From JACVRW01 sp963728495 (GTDB lineage: Bacteria; Actinomycetota; Thermoleophilia; Solirubrobacterales; Thermoleophilaceae): a stretch of 64,000 nt of DNA. The stretch lies in NCBI GenBank assembly GCA_963728495.1, contig CAVSKI010000010.1, positions 248,001 through 312,000 on the forward strand, written 5' to 3'. The notes beneath the pieces are model-generated. The model did no database searches. It saw nothing but the letters and a program-made list of their open reading frames with translations, and was not told where the DNA came from. The position numbers were made by a program, and so were the translations under genes. The first letter of the stretch is position 1. Each line of letters starts with the position of its first letter. Below, one piece after another: positions 27,681-36,873 of this stretch.

Positions 27681-28754
27681 ATGCCGCGAATCGCCATCGC
27701 CGCCGGCGGGACCGCCGGCCACGTGGTTCCGGCGCTTGCGGTGGCCGAGGAGCTGAGCCGGCGTGGAGCCGATGTCGAGTTCGTCGGTGGTGACCGCGCC
27801 GAGGCCGAGCTGGTTCCGGCGGCGGGCTACCCGCTGCACCAATTGCGCATAGAGGGAATCGACCGGGGAAACCTTCTGCGCTCGAGCCGCGCGCTCGTGC
27901 TCGCGGGACGAGCGACGGCGCAGGCGCGCGGGCTGCTGCGCCGCATCGGCGCGGACGCGGTCATGGGCGGCGGCGGGTACGTGGCCGGGCCGGTGGGGCT
28001 GGCCGCCCGGGGCCTGCGCCGGCCGCTGGTGTTGACCGAGGCCGACAGCCACCTGGGCGTGACCAATCGCATGCTCGCGCCGCTGGCGCAGCGGATCTTC
28101 CTGGCCTTTCCCATCGAAGGGCGCTCCGGCGCCAAATGGCGGGTGGTGGGGCGCCCTGTGCCCGCCGCCACCGGGGTCGTCGACCGCGCCGCGGCGCGGT
28201 CGCGCCTCGGCATCGGCGCGAGCGAGTCCTGCGTGCTCGTGTTCGGCGGGTCGCTGGGGGCGCGGCGGCTCAACCACGCCGCACTCGACGCCTTCGGCAC
28301 GGCGGCACCCGGCCCCGTGCTTCACGCAAGCGGGCAGCGCGACCACCCCGAGCTGCGCGAGCGCCTCGACGCGTTCGGCTCGCCGCCTCACTACCACCTC
28401 TACCCCTATGTGCAGCCCTTCGCGGACGTGCTTGCCGCCGCCGACCTGGTGGTCGCCCGCGCGGGCGGATCGGTGATGGAGGTGGCCGCAGCCGGGTTAC
28501 CGGCGATCCTCGTGCCCTACCCGCACGCGAGCGCCGACCACCAGACCTCTAACGCTCGCTACATGGAGCGCGCCGGCGCCGCTGTGGTGATCCCCGACGA
28601 CGAGCTCGACGGGCCGCGCCTGGCTCGGGAGGTGGGCGCCCTGCTGGCCGCCCCGCAGCGGATGGCGGCGATGGCCAACGCGGCGAGGGCCGTTGCCAAG
28701 CCCGACGCGGCGCAGCGTATTGCCGACGAGCTGCTAGCGCTCGCCGGGCGTTGA
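27681..28754 (+). CDS. murG: UDP-N-acetylglucosamine-lipid I N-acetylglucosaminyltransferase
   Basis: A 357-residue GT28 enzyme. It starts at the ATG in PRIAIAAGGTAGHVVPALAV, with GGAG-type spacing (TAGGGAG at 27665-27671). GGGGYVAGPVGLAA, EADSHLGVTNR and VVARAGGSVMEVAAAGLPAI are MurG motifs; the usual E-Q-N loop reads EADSHLG here. It makes lipid II from lipid I on the inner membrane face. The last 21 bp overlap the end of the antisense SnoaL-like gene. Confidence 0.93.
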   Translation: MPRIAIAAGGTAGHVVPALAVAEELSRRGADVEFVGGDRAEAELVPAAGYPLHQLRIEGIDRGNLLRSSRALVLAGRATAQARGLLRRIGADAVMGGGGYVAGPVGLAARGLRRPLVLTEADSHLGVTNRMLAPLAQRIFLAFPIEGRSGAKWRVVGRPVPAATGVVDRAAARSRLGIGASESCVLVFGGSLGARRLNHAALDAFGTAAPGPVLHASGQRDHPELRERLDAFGSPPHYHLYPYVQPFADVLAAADLVVARAGGSVMEVAAAGLPAILVPYPHASADHQTSNARYMERAGAAVVIPDDELDGPRLAREVGALLAAPQRMAAMANAARAVAKPDAAQRIADELLALAGR

Positions 28755-29126
28755 CAGCGGGCGCGAGCCCGAGCACACGAGCCGCAGCCAATCGATGCGG
28801 CCATCGCGCTCGCCGATGAAGGCCTGCTGCTCGACAACGAAGACCCCATCCGGCGTGCGCAGGCGGTAGCGGTAGCCCACGCGCTCGCGATCGCCGATCG
28901 TGTCGCTGTCGACCGCGATCAGCTCCTCGACGTGCTCGTCGGGCTCGATCCACGATTTGAGGATCTGCTCGATCACCGTGTCGGGATCGCCGGCCTCCCA
29001 CGAGCGCTTGGGCGTGAGCGCCCGGAAGTCGATCTCGGGGTGCAGCAGATCCGCCACGCGCCGGTAGTCCTTGGACGTAACGGCCTCGGCGAAGGCGGTG
29101 CCGAGCGTGGTGGCGGTTTGCGACAT
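28734..29126 (-). CDS. SnoaL-like / NTF2-fold protein
   Basis: A 130-residue protein of the SnoaL/NTF2-like fold. The helix-led start (TTLGTAFAEAVTSKDYRRVADLLHPEIDFRAL) and the strand pattern ending GVFVVEQQAFIGERDGRIDWLRLVCSG are typical. Such proteins include isomerases, polyketide cyclases and many orphans. No function can be assigned. It is the third opposite-strand gene in the dcw cluster, between murG and murC, and divergent from murC with only 25 bp between starts. Confidence 0.75.
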   Translation of the reverse strand: MSQTATTLGTAFAEAVTSKDYRRVADLLHPEIDFRALTPKRSWEAGDPDTVIEQILKSWIEPDEHVEELIAVDSDTIGDRERVGYRYRLRTPDGVFVVEQQAFIGERDGRIDWLRLVCSGSRPLSTPGER

Positions 29127-29151
29127 GGGTGGAGAATAAGGTCACGGAGGA

Positions 29152-30475
29152 ATGGGCGCGTTCGCGGGCCGCAGCCTGCACTTCATAGGTATCGGCGGGG
29201 CCGGGATGAGCGGGCTGGCGCTGGTGGCTCATGCCCTCGGCGCACGCGTGACGGGGTCCGACCAGGCGGAGTCGGCCTATTGCGAGCGCCTGCGCCTGGC
29301 GGGAATCGAGCCCGTGATCGGCCACGACGCGGTGAACTACCCGGCCGGGGCCGAGGTCGTGGTCTCGACCGCCATCGCGCAGGACAACGCGGAGCTCTCG
29401 TCCGCGCGGGCCGGCGGCGCCACTGTGCTTCATCGCGGCGACCTGCTGGGCGAGCTGTCGCGCCTGAAGCGCACGATTGCCGTGAGCGGAACCCACGGCA
29501 AGACCACCACGGCCTCGATGGCCGCCCACGTGCTGCTCGCGTGCGGCCGCGAACCCGCCTTCCTGATCGGCGGGGAGTTGCGCTCGGCTCACACCAACGC
29601 CGGCTGGGGGGCGGGCGAGTGGGCGGTGATCGAGGCCGATGAGTCCGACCGCTCGTTTCTCAAGCTGGCGCGGGAGGTCGCGTTGATCACGAACATCGAG
29701 CTCGACCACCATTCCACCTACGCGGGCCTCGGAGAGCTGAGGCAGGCCTTCAGCGAGTTCGCCGCGCCCGCGAAGCTGCGTGTGCTCGGGCCCGGAGTCG
29801 AGCTGGCGCAGAAAGGCAATCTCGTTCGGCATCGACGAGGGCGACTTTCGGGCCACCGGGCTCGAGCTCACCCACGGCGGCTCGCGCTTCACGGCCGGCG
29901 GGGCGGCGATCGAGCTGACCGTGCCCGGGCGCCACAACGTCCTCAACGCCCTCGCGGCGCTGGCCGCCTGCCGAGCCGCCGGCGTCGAACCGGCCGAGGC
30001 GGCCCCGGCGCTGGCGAGCTTCAGCGGTGCCGCGCGGCGCTTCGAGGAGCACGGCAGGGGCCCCGGGGGCGCACTCATCTACGACGACTACGCCCACCAT
30101 CCCACCGAGGTGCGCGCGACGCTCGAGGCCGCCCGCACGCTCGCGCCCCGGCGCCTGTTCGCCTGCTTTCAGCCGCACCTCTATTCGCGCACTCGGATGC
30201 TCGCGCGCCAATTCGGGCGCGCGCTGGCGCTCGCCGACGTGGTGGTGGTGCTCGACGTGTACCCCGCCCGCGAGCGCGCCGAGGACTTCGCCGGGGTGAG
30301 CGGCCTGCTCGTGGCCGAGGCCGCGGCGGATGCGGCCGGCGGTCGCCCGGTGTGGTGGCTGCCGCGAGCGGCCGACGCCGAGCGAATGCTGGCGAGCGAG
30401 CTGCGCGAGGGCGACCTGCTGCTGACGCTGGGCGCGGGCGACGTGGACGCGGTGGCCCGGAGCTTGGCGCGATGA
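29152..30475 (+). CDS. murC: UDP-N-acetylmuramate-L-alanine ligase, interrupted by an apparent +1 frameshift
   Basis: The N-terminal part reads from the ATG at 29152: IGIGGAGMSGLALVAHALG, the ATP loop GTHGKTTT (113-120), EADESDRSFL and NIELDHHSTY. Family similarity leaves this frame near 29790-29825, after FAAPAKLRVLGPGVELA, and resumes one base over with ISFGIDEGDFRATGLEL. DDYAHHPTEVRATLEAAR, FQPHLYSRT and the final DLLLTLGAGDVDAVA follow, to TGA at 30473-30475. With the shift the product would be about 440 residues, normal for MurC. MurC is the only Mur ligase able to start the stem, so an error in the sequence is more likely than loss. GGAGG lies just one base before the ATG. Confidence 0.85.
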
Positions 30476-31389
30476 GCGCGGTCCCGGACGGCGTGGAGCG
30501 CGACCACCCGCTCGCGCGGCTGACCACGGTGCGAACCGGCGGTCGGGGTGACTTCTTCGCCCGTCCCGACTCCGCCGAGCGGCTGGCCGAGCTGCTGGCG
30601 TGGGCCGACGAGCACCAGATCGCGGTAGGAGTGGTCGGGTCGGGATCGAATCTGCTCATAGCGGATGCGGGATTCAGGGGACTCGTCATGAAGCTGGACG
30701 GCACGCTCGCCACGATCGAGCAGGACGGTGAACGCCTGCTCTGCGGCGGCGGCGCCCGGCTGCCCCAGGCCGCCGCCCGCGCCGCCCGGGCCGGTCTCAG
30801 CGGGCTCGAGTTCGGGGTGAACATCCCCGGCACCGTCGGCGGCGCGGTGAAGATGAACGCGAACGCCTACGGCGGCGACCTCGCGCGGGTGCTCGAGTGG
30901 GTGGAGGTGGCCACCCCCGCCGGCAGCGAGCGCCGGACCCCCGACGAGCTCGGATTTCGCTATCGCCGCTCGAACCTCGGAGACCGCGAGATCGTCGCGG
31001 GCGCCTCGTTTGCGCTTTCGCCCGCGGATCCGGAGGGCGTGAAGGCGACCCTGGCCGAGATGCGCGCTGCCCGCAAGGCCGCGCAGCCGTCGGGCATCAA
31101 GACCTTCGGATCGACGTTCAAGAACCCCGACGACGCGCTCGCCGAGGGCCGCAGCGCCGGCGTTCTGCTCGATCAGGCCGGCTGCCGCGGGCTCGCGGTG
31201 GGCGGCGCGCGCTTCTCCGAGAAGCACGCCAACTTCGTCGAGAACACGGGCGAGGCCACCACCGCCGACGTGGTCGCGCTGATGGCCGAGGGCCGAAGGC
31301 GCGTGCGCGAGCGTTTCGGCGTGGAGCTCGAGCCGGAGGTCCAGTTGCTGGGCGAGGTGGACACCTCGGCGCTCTGGAGCACAGGGTGA
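30472..31389 (+). CDS. murB: UDP-N-acetylenolpyruvoylglucosamine reductase
   Basis: A 305-residue FAD enzyme that reduces UDP-GlcNAc-enolpyruvate to UDP-MurNAc. TTVRTGGRGDFF, GSGSNLLIADAGF and LEFGVNIPGTVGGAVKMNAN form the FAD site; GSTFKNPDD and the Ser/Glu near the end (GARFSEKHANFVEN, ELEPEVQLLGE) are catalytic regions. The start at 30472 overlaps the murC stop by 4 bp. Because of the murC shift, the raw murC frame continues without a stop into this gene. Confidence 0.95.
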   Translation: MSAVPDGVERDHPLARLTTVRTGGRGDFFARPDSAERLAELLAWADEHQIAVGVVGSGSNLLIADAGFRGLVMKLDGTLATIEQDGERLLCGGGARLPQAAARAARAGLSGLEFGVNIPGTVGGAVKMNANAYGGDLARVLEWVEVATPAGSERRTPDELGFRYRRSNLGDREIVAGASFALSPADPEGVKATLAEMRAARKAAQPSGIKTFGSTFKNPDDALAEGRSAGVLLDQAGCRGLAVGGARFSEKHANFVENTGEATTADVVALMAEGRRRVRERFGVELEPEVQLLGEVDTSALWSTG

Positions 31390-32444
31390 GCGGCCTCGCA
31401 GCCACGCTGGCTCGCCGCCGCCCGGCCCTGGCGCGTTCGCTCCCGGAGCTCACGCCGCGCCTCAAGCGCCGGCTGGTGGCGCTGTTGGTCCTCAGCCTCC
31501 TGCTCGCGGGCGGCTATCACTTCTGGCTGCGCGACTCGTCGCTGGTGGCCGTGGATGAGGTGAAGATCAGCGGCCTCACCACAGCCGACGCGCCTCGCGT
31601 GCGCACGGCGCTGGCGGGCGCAGCGCGGGGGATGACCACGCTCCACGTCGATCGCGAGCGACTCGAGCGGGCGGTGGAGGGGTTTCCGGTCGTGCACGAG
31701 CTGAAGGTGACGCCCGACTTCCCCCACGGCCTGCGTGTCCGCGTGGTCGAGCACGTCCCGGCCGCCCTGGCCGTGAGTGATGCGGGCCAGGTGGCGGTGG
31801 CGGGCGATGGGACGATCCTCCGGGGCCTGCCGGTGGAGGGCAACCTGCCCACGGTGGCCGTTGACGGGATCCTCGGCGCCGATCGCCTGCGCGACGCGGA
31901 CGCCCTCGCCGCGGCCGCCGTGGCCGGCTCGGCCCCCGCTGTTCTGCGCCGGCGGGTCGAGGAGATATCGAAGCGATCCGAGGCCGGGCTCGTGGCCGAG
32001 CTGAGCGACGGCCCGGAGCTGATCTTCGGAACCGCCACCCGGCTGCGGACCAAGTGGGCCGCGGCAGCCCGCGTGCTGGCCGACCCGGAGGCTCAGGGCG
32101 CGAGTTACATCGACCTGCGCATCGCGGGGCGCCCCGCGGCCGGCGGTCTGCCGGCGGAGACTGTGACACCGGTGGCCCCGGCGGGAACCGCTCCGACCGC
32201 GCCAACCGCCCCGGCTACCGGCGCCGCGACGTCGACCGACCCGGGCGCCGCCCCGGCCGCCACCGACCCGTCGCTGCCGGCCGATCCCGCCACGGGCGCG
32301 GTGCCGCCGACACCCGGCACGAGTCCCACGACCCCACCCGCCACCACCACCGAACCACCGGCAACAACCGTCCCGCCGACCGCGCCCGCGCCGCTTCCCG
32401 CCGGTGGCGTGGAGGGCGGCGCGACGGCTCCGGCCGTGCCCTGA
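31386..32444 (+). CDS. ftsQ: Division protein FtsQ/DivIB with Pro/Thr-rich tail
   Basis: A 352-residue bitopic protein with a GTG start in the murB stop overlap. A cytoplasmic head is followed by one membrane helix (LVALLVLSLLLAGGYHFWL, about 32-50). Then come a POTRA domain (VDEVKISGLTTADAPRVRTA to LRVRVVEHVPAALAV) and a beta domain with GASYIDLRIAGRP. The last 90 or so residues are low-complexity Pro/Thr/Ala. FtsQ recruits FtsL/FtsB at the septum. Like FtsL here, it carries an extended disordered extracytoplasmic tail. Confidence 0.9.
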   Translation: MSGLAATLARRRPALARSLPELTPRLKRRLVALLVLSLLLAGGYHFWLRDSSLVAVDEVKISGLTTADAPRVRTALAGAARGMTTLHVDRERLERAVEGFPVVHELKVTPDFPHGLRVRVVEHVPAALAVSDAGQVAVAGDGTILRGLPVEGNLPTVAVDGILGADRLRDADALAAAAVAGSAPAVLRRRVEEISKRSEAGLVAELSDGPELIFGTATRLRTKWAAAARVLADPEAQGASYIDLRIAGRPAAGGLPAETVTPVAPAGTAPTAPTAPATGAATSTDPGAAPAATDPSLPADPATGAVPPTPGTSPTTPPATTTEPPATTVPPTAPAPLPAGGVEGGATAPAVP

Positions 32445-32528
32445 CAGACCCTCTACCTGTGGTCGAGACTATGCTCAAGACTCGACTCATGCTCAAGGGT
32501 TGTGGTGCACGATTTGTTGCGAGGACGG

Positions 32529-32558
32529 TTGACACTTCCGGCGAACCCCGCCTACAGT
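32529..32558 (+). promoter_or_regulatory. Probable housekeeping promoter for ftsZ
   Basis: TTGACA at 32529-32534 and TACAGT at 32553-32558 are separated by 18 bases, close to the sigma-70-type consensus. This is in the 188-bp gap before ftsZ, consistent with extra transcription of ftsZ beyond the long dcw transcript. The remaining gap sequence shows no gene. Confidence 0.7.
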
Positions 32559-32632
32559 GCCTCGTTGCGGGTATCGGGAAACCCTCGATGAACGCCTGAG
32601 CTTCGGACGGTTAGAGGGAGAAGCGGCTCCAA

Positions 32633-33721
32633 ATGGACACTGGCAGTTACCTGGCGGTCATCAAGGTCGTCGGCATCGGCGGTGGCGGCACCAATGCCGT
32701 CAACCGTATGGTGGACGCGGGTCTCAAGGGCGTGGAGTTCATTGCCGTCAACACTGACGCCCAGGCGCTGCAGATGTGCGACGCCGACATCAAGCTTCAG
32801 ATCGGCGACCAGCTCACACGCGGGCTCGGAGCCGGGGCCAACCCCGAGGTCGGCTACGGCGCGGCCAACGAGAGCCGCGACGAGATCAAGGAAGCGCTCA
32901 AGGGCGCGGACATGGTCTTCGTCACCGCGGGCGAGGGCGGCGGCACGGGCACGGGCGCCGCGCCGGTGATCGCGGAGGTCTCCAAGCAGGAGGTCGGTGC
33001 GCTGACGGTGGGCGTGGTAACCAAGCCGTTCGACTTCGAGGGCACCCAGCGGATGCGCCAAGCGGTGGACGGCATCGACAGCCTGCGCGCGCAGGTGGAC
33101 ACGATGATCGTGATCCCCAACGAGAAGCTGCTGGCGGTGGTGGAGCGCCGCACCAGCATTCTCGACGCGTTCCGTGAGGCCGACAACGTGCTCGGCCAGG
33201 GCGTGCAGGGCATCACCGACCTGATCACCACCCCAGGGCTCATCAATCTCGACTTCGCCGACGTGCGCACGATCATGGAGGACGCGGGCTCGGCCCTGAT
33301 GGGCATCGGCGAGGCCTCGGGCGAGAATCGCGCCGCCGAGGCTGCGAAGAACGCCGTGTCGAGCCCGTTGCTCGAGCAGTCGGTTGAGGGTGCGATGGGC
33401 ATCCTGCTCAACATCACCGGCGGCGGCGACCTGGGCCTGTTCGAGGTCAACGAGGCCGCCGAGATCATCCAGGGCGCGGCGGACCAGAACTCGAACATCA
33501 TCTTCGGAGCGGTGGTGGACGACGGCATGGCCGACGCCGTCCGCGTGACGGTGATCGCCACCGGCTTCGAGAGGCCGGGCCGCGGACCGCTCTTCAGCGA
33601 GGACTCGACCGGACGCCGCCGCGAGCCGCGCCGCCGCGACGTGACGCTCGACGACCGCCAGCGCGAGTCGCTCGAGATATCCGACGACGACATCGACGTG
33701 CCGTCGTTCCTCCGAGACTGA
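32633..33721 (+). CDS. ftsZ: Cell division GTPase FtsZ
   Basis: A 362-residue tubulin-like GTPase forming the Z ring. The GTP loop GGGTGTG is at 102-108, the N-terminal IGGGGTNAVNRMV binds nucleotide, and the T7 loop NLDFADVRTIM activates the next subunit. The C-terminal peptide DIDVPSFLRD is the conserved tail that binds partners such as SepF or FtsW. GGGAG upstream of the ATG is a good ribosome site. There is no ftsA next to it, as usual in actinobacteria. Confidence 0.97.
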   Translation: MDTGSYLAVIKVVGIGGGGTNAVNRMVDAGLKGVEFIAVNTDAQALQMCDADIKLQIGDQLTRGLGAGANPEVGYGAANESRDEIKEALKGADMVFVTAGEGGGTGTGAAPVIAEVSKQEVGALTVGVVTKPFDFEGTQRMRQAVDGIDSLRAQVDTMIVIPNEKLLAVVERRTSILDAFREADNVLGQGVQGITDLITTPGLINLDFADVRTIMEDAGSALMGIGEASGENRAAEAAKNAVSSPLLEQSVEGAMGILLNITGGGDLGLFEVNEAAEIIQGAADQNSNIIFGAVVDDGMADAVRVTVIATGFERPGRGPLFSEDSTGRRREPRRRDVTLDDRQRESLEISDDDIDVPSFLRD

Positions 33722-34191
33722 CTCAGGTACGGGAGATCCCCGCCGGCGAGACCGCCGTAGCCTTCGAGGCCATCCGGGCGCTGCGCACCCACTACGCCGA
33801 CCAGGCCGAGTTCGTGCGCCGCGTGGACGAGGTCCAGCGCCCGGAGGGCTACCGGCTGGCCGGGGCTTTCGAGGGGGGACGCTGCCTGGCCGCGGCCGGC
33901 TTTCGAGAGCTACACACCCTGGCTTGGGGCCACGTGATCTACGTCGACGACCTCTCCACCCACCCGGACGGCCGGCGCCGTGGCCTCGGGCGCGCCCTGC
34001 TCGAGTGGTGCGCCGAGGAGGCGCAGCGGCTGGGCTGCGATGAGCTGCATCTGGACTCCGGGGTGGAGGCCAACCGCCTCGATGCCCACCGGCTCTATCT
34101 CAACACCGGGATGAGAATCACGAGCTTCCACTTCGCGAAACCCCTCGGTGCGCCGGCGGCAACGCCGCCGGCTTCCGCCCAACCCCAGTGA
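33718..34191 (+). CDS. GNAT family acetyltransferase
   Basis: The acetyl-CoA motif is clear (VDDLSTHPDGRRRGLGRALLEWCAEEAQRLG), then LHLDSGVEANRLDAHRLYLNTGM. The fold's first strand and helix (QVREIPAGETAVAFEAIRALR) are encoded from just after the ftsZ stop. The only upstream candidate start is a CTG at 33718, overlapping that stop by 4 bp. The first ordinary start is a GTG at 33814, which would remove about 32 residues of fold. I chose the longer form. The substrate is unknown. Confidence 0.75.
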   Translation: MTQVREIPAGETAVAFEAIRALRTHYADQAEFVRRVDEVQRPEGYRLAGAFEGGRCLAAAGFRELHTLAWGHVIYVDDLSTHPDGRRRGLGRALLEWCAEEAQRLGCDELHLDSGVEANRLDAHRLYLNTGMRITSFHFAKPLGAPAATPPASAQPQ

Positions 34192-35327
34192 TCGAGGCCG
34201 CCGAGCGAATCGCCCACCAGGCCGAGCGCGAGCTGGAGGCGCTCGTGGCCGTGTCGACTCCTTCCGGGGACGTGGCGGGCGCCGAGGAGGCGGTGGCGCT
34301 GTGCGTGGCCTTCCTGCCGCCCGAAGCGCGTGTGGAGCGGGTCGAGTGCTCCACCGCGGGCCACGCGCCGGATCTGCTCGGCCGACTCGAGGGCTCAGGG
34401 ACGCTCCGGGTGCTGCTGCTCGGTCACCTCGACACGGTGGTGTCGCATTCCGCCCACCGCGCGCTGGTCCGCGACGGCGATCGCCTGACGGGGTCGGGGT
34501 CGGTCGACATGAAGGGCGGGGTGGCGTTGGCGCTCGGGCTGATGCGAGAGCTGGCTGCGCGTCCCGAGCTTTACGCGGAGCTGAGCGTGCTGCTGGTGAA
34601 CGACGAGGAGTGGCGCACGGCGCGCTTCGAACACGCGGACCGCTTCGCGGACTTCCACGCCTGCCTGTGCTTCGAGGCCGGCGAGCGCACCGCCGGCGGC
34701 GAGGAGGCGGTGATCGTCAAGCGCAAGGCCGCGGCCACGCTGAGGGTGGACGCCTATGGCCGCCCCGCCCACTCGGGTTCGGCTCCCCACAAGGGCCGCA
34801 GCGCGCTGCTCGCACTGGCCGCGGTGGCGCAGACGATCGCCGCCCACCACGATCCGCACGGCGCAGACCGCCTGACCGCCGTTCCGACCATCTTCCGTTC
34901 GGGCGAGGCCTTCAACGTCGTCCCGCCCCTGGGCGAGCTGATCTGCGACGTGCGCGCCGACCGCCTGGCCGCGTTCACGCCGGTGATCGAGTCGCTGCCG
35001 GAGGAGATCGACGAGGTGAGGCTGGAGGCGACGCTCGTTCGGGCCTGGCCCGGGATGGACACGCGCTCGGCCGCCGCACCCCTGCTGGAGAGGGCGAGCG
35101 AGGCGCTGGGGCGCCCCATCGTGGCCTCCGAGCGCGGCGGGGCCAGCGATGCCTCGCACATGGCCGCGGCCATCGGGCTCACGGTCGACGGCCTGGGCCC
35201 CCGCGGCGGGGGTGCGCACACCCCACAGGAGTGGGTGAACGCGAAGTCGCTGCATAGCCGGGCCGAGGTGGCTCTCGGCGTCGCGGCCGCCCTGCTCGAA
35301 GGCCCGTCCCAGGGCCCGCGGCGGTAG
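34188..35327 (+). CDS. M20 family metallopeptidase (carboxypeptidase/deacylase type)
   Basis: A 379-residue zinc hydrolase with a GTG start overlapping the GNAT stop. LLLGHLDTVV and GSGSVDMKGGVALALGLMREL supply metal ligands, NDEEW the general-base Glu, and GRPAHSGSAPHKGRSALLALA the dimer domain; GGASDASHMAAAIG is near the last His. It resembles the ArgE/CPG2 branch, which removes acyl groups or C-terminal residues. It differs from the protein at 2127 and is not a recent duplicate. Confidence 0.85.
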   Translation: MIEAAERIAHQAERELEALVAVSTPSGDVAGAEEAVALCVAFLPPEARVERVECSTAGHAPDLLGRLEGSGTLRVLLLGHLDTVVSHSAHRALVRDGDRLTGSGSVDMKGGVALALGLMRELAARPELYAELSVLLVNDEEWRTARFEHADRFADFHACLCFEAGERTAGGEEAVIVKRKAAATLRVDAYGRPAHSGSAPHKGRSALLALAAVAQTIAAHHDPHGADRLTAVPTIFRSGEAFNVVPPLGELICDVRADRLAAFTPVIESLPEEIDEVRLEATLVRAWPGMDTRSAAAPLLERASEALGRPIVASERGGASDASHMAAAIGLTVDGLGPRGGGAHTPQEWVNAKSLHSRAEVALGVAAALLEGPSQGPRR

Positions 35328-35340
35328 CCTCCGGGGACGA

Positions 35341-36471
35341 GTGACGCCCCCCGCCACCGACACGCTGCGCCGCACCGCGCTGTTCGGCCGCCACCAGCAG
35401 GCCGGGGCGAAGCTCGTGCCCTTCGCGGGGTGGGAAATGCCGGTCTCCTACGAGGGCATCCGACAAGAGCACGTGGCCGTGCGCAGCGGTGCGGGGATGT
35501 TCGACGTATCGCACATGGGCGAGATCGAGACGTCGGGTCCCGGCGCCGAGGAGTTCCTCCAGCACATCCTGTCCAACGACGTGAGCAAGATCGCCGAGCG
35601 TGGTGCCCAGTACTCGCTGCTCTGCCGCGAGGACGGAGGGGTGCTCGACGACCTGTTCACCTACCGCCTCGGCCCGCAGCGCTTCCTCACGGTGACCAAC
35701 GCCTCCAACCACGAAAAGGACCTCGCCTGGTTCGAGGCGCAGTCGCAGGGCTTCGACGCCGAGGTCAAGGATGCTCACGCCGACTGGGCCATGCTCGCCG
35801 TCCAGGGGCCCGAGGCCCGCACGGCGCTCGCGCGCTTGGTGCAAGCGCCCGGCTCAGCCGGGCGCGCCGCAACCGCCTCCACCGATGGGGAGCTACCCGA
35901 CCGCATGCGTACAGCGGTCCTTCCGGTGGCCGGCGTGACCGCGCTGGTCTGCGGCACGGGATACACCGGCGAGGACGGCTGCGAATTGATGATCGCGCCG
36001 GGAGACGCCGAAGTCGTTTGGGATGCCCTCGACGAGCAGGGCGTGAGGCCGGCCGGGCTCGGCGCGCGCGACACGCTGCGCCTCGAGGTGTGCTTCCACC
36101 TCTACGGCAACGACCTCTCGGAGGACCGCAATCCGATCGAGGCCGGTCTGGGCTGGGCGTGCAAGCTCGACACGGGCTTCATCGGCGCCGAAGCGCTGCG
36201 CGGCGTCGAGCCCGAGCAGACGCTCGTTCCGTTTGCCTTCACCGGCCCGGGCATTCCGCGGCAGGACAATCCGGTGAAGGCGCCGCACGGCCCCGGAGTG
36301 GTCACCAGCGGCAGCATGTCGCCCTGCCTCGATATCGGCATAGGGATGGCCTACGTGCCGGTAGCCGACGCCGATCCAGGTACGGAGATCGAGGTGGACG
36401 TGCGCGGCAAGCTGCGCGCCGCTCAGGTCAAGGAGAAACCCCTGTACGAGAAAAAGGAGATCAGTGTCTGA
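35341..36471 (+). CDS. gcvT: Glycine cleavage system T protein (aminomethyltransferase)
   Basis: A 376-residue tetrahydrofolate enzyme of the glycine cleavage system. It has FAGWEMPVSYEGIRQEHVAV, MFDVSHMGEIE, VTNASNHEKDLAWF, GTGYTGEDGCELM and ARDTLRLEV. It releases ammonia and passes the methylene group to tetrahydrofolate from GcvH-bound aminomethyl-lipoate. A small stretch near residue 170 (VQAPGSAGRAATAST) coincides with a REP-like palindrome and looks like an inserted loop. It is first in gcvT-H-PA-PB; no glycine riboswitch fits in the 13-bp gap upstream. Confidence 0.95.
   Translation: MTPPATDTLRRTALFGRHQQAGAKLVPFAGWEMPVSYEGIRQEHVAVRSGAGMFDVSHMGEIETSGPGAEEFLQHILSNDVSKIAERGAQYSLLCREDGGVLDDLFTYRLGPQRFLTVTNASNHEKDLAWFEAQSQGFDAEVKDAHADWAMLAVQGPEARTALARLVQAPGSAGRAATASTDGELPDRMRTAVLPVAGVTALVCGTGYTGEDGCELMIAPGDAEVVWDALDEQGVRPAGLGARDTLRLEVCFHLYGNDLSEDRNPIEAGLGWACKLDTGFIGAEALRGVEPEQTLVPFAFTGPGIPRQDNPVKAPHGPGVVTSGSMSPCLDIGIGMAYVPVADADPGTEIEVDVRGKLRAAQVKEKPLYEKKEISV
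35841..35868. repeat. REP-like palindrome within gcvT
   Basis: The stem GCGCCCGGC / GCCGGGCGC with a 2-base centre lies in the coding frame. Its reverse complement matches the repeat units at 51009-51092, including the GCTTGC side sequence. It adds a short Pro/Gly/Ala loop to the protein. Confidence 0.6.
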
Positions 36472-36850
36472 GGCGAGCTATCCCGACGACCTGAAGTACC
36501 ACGAGGAACACGACTGGGCGCGCATCGACGGGGATCAGGCGACATTCGGGATCACCTGGTACGCCCAGGACGCCCTCGGGGAGGTCGTCTTCTTCGATCC
36601 GCCGGAGGTCGGCACCTCGGTGACCAAGGACGGGTCCTACGCCGAGGTGGAGTCGGTGAAGGCCGTATCCGACGTGTTCGCGCCACTCTCGGGCGAGATC
36701 GTCGAGGTCAACGAGGGCCTGGCCGATTCACCGGAAAAGATCAACGAGGACCCCTACGGGGACGGCTGGATGGTCAAGGTCAAGCTCTCCGATCCCTCGG
36801 AGGTCGATGCACTGCTCGACGTCGGCCCTTACAAGGAGTTGCTCTCATAG
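36464..36850 (+). CDS. gcvH: Glycine cleavage system H protein
   Basis: A 128-residue lipoyl-carrier protein that shuttles the aminomethyl group between P and T proteins. The lipoylated Lys sits in VESVKAVSDVFAPLSGE, and YHEEHDWARIDGDQATFGIT is the conserved N-terminal barrel. It starts at a GTG inside the last 8 bases of gcvT. A TAG ends it 23 bp before gcvPA. Confidence 0.95.
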   Translation: MSEASYPDDLKYHEEHDWARIDGDQATFGITWYAQDALGEVVFFDPPEVGTSVTKDGSYAEVESVKAVSDVFAPLSGEIVEVNEGLADSPEKINEDPYGDGWMVKVKLSDPSEVDALLDVGPYKELLS

Positions 36851-36873
36851 CTCGTTAACGTCCTAGATTCCTT

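Noticed and set aside
29790..29825. Programmed +1 frameshift as in prfB
   Set aside because: There is no in-frame stop with a slippery CTT-type codon at the junction, nor at the other two shift points.
29830..30471. MurC-MurB fusion protein
   Set aside because: The middle section matches nothing, while the shifted frame gives a normal MurC C-domain ending in a 4-bp overlap with murB.
35328..35340. Glycine riboswitch before gcvT
   Set aside because: Only 13 bp separate the previous stop from the gcvT start.
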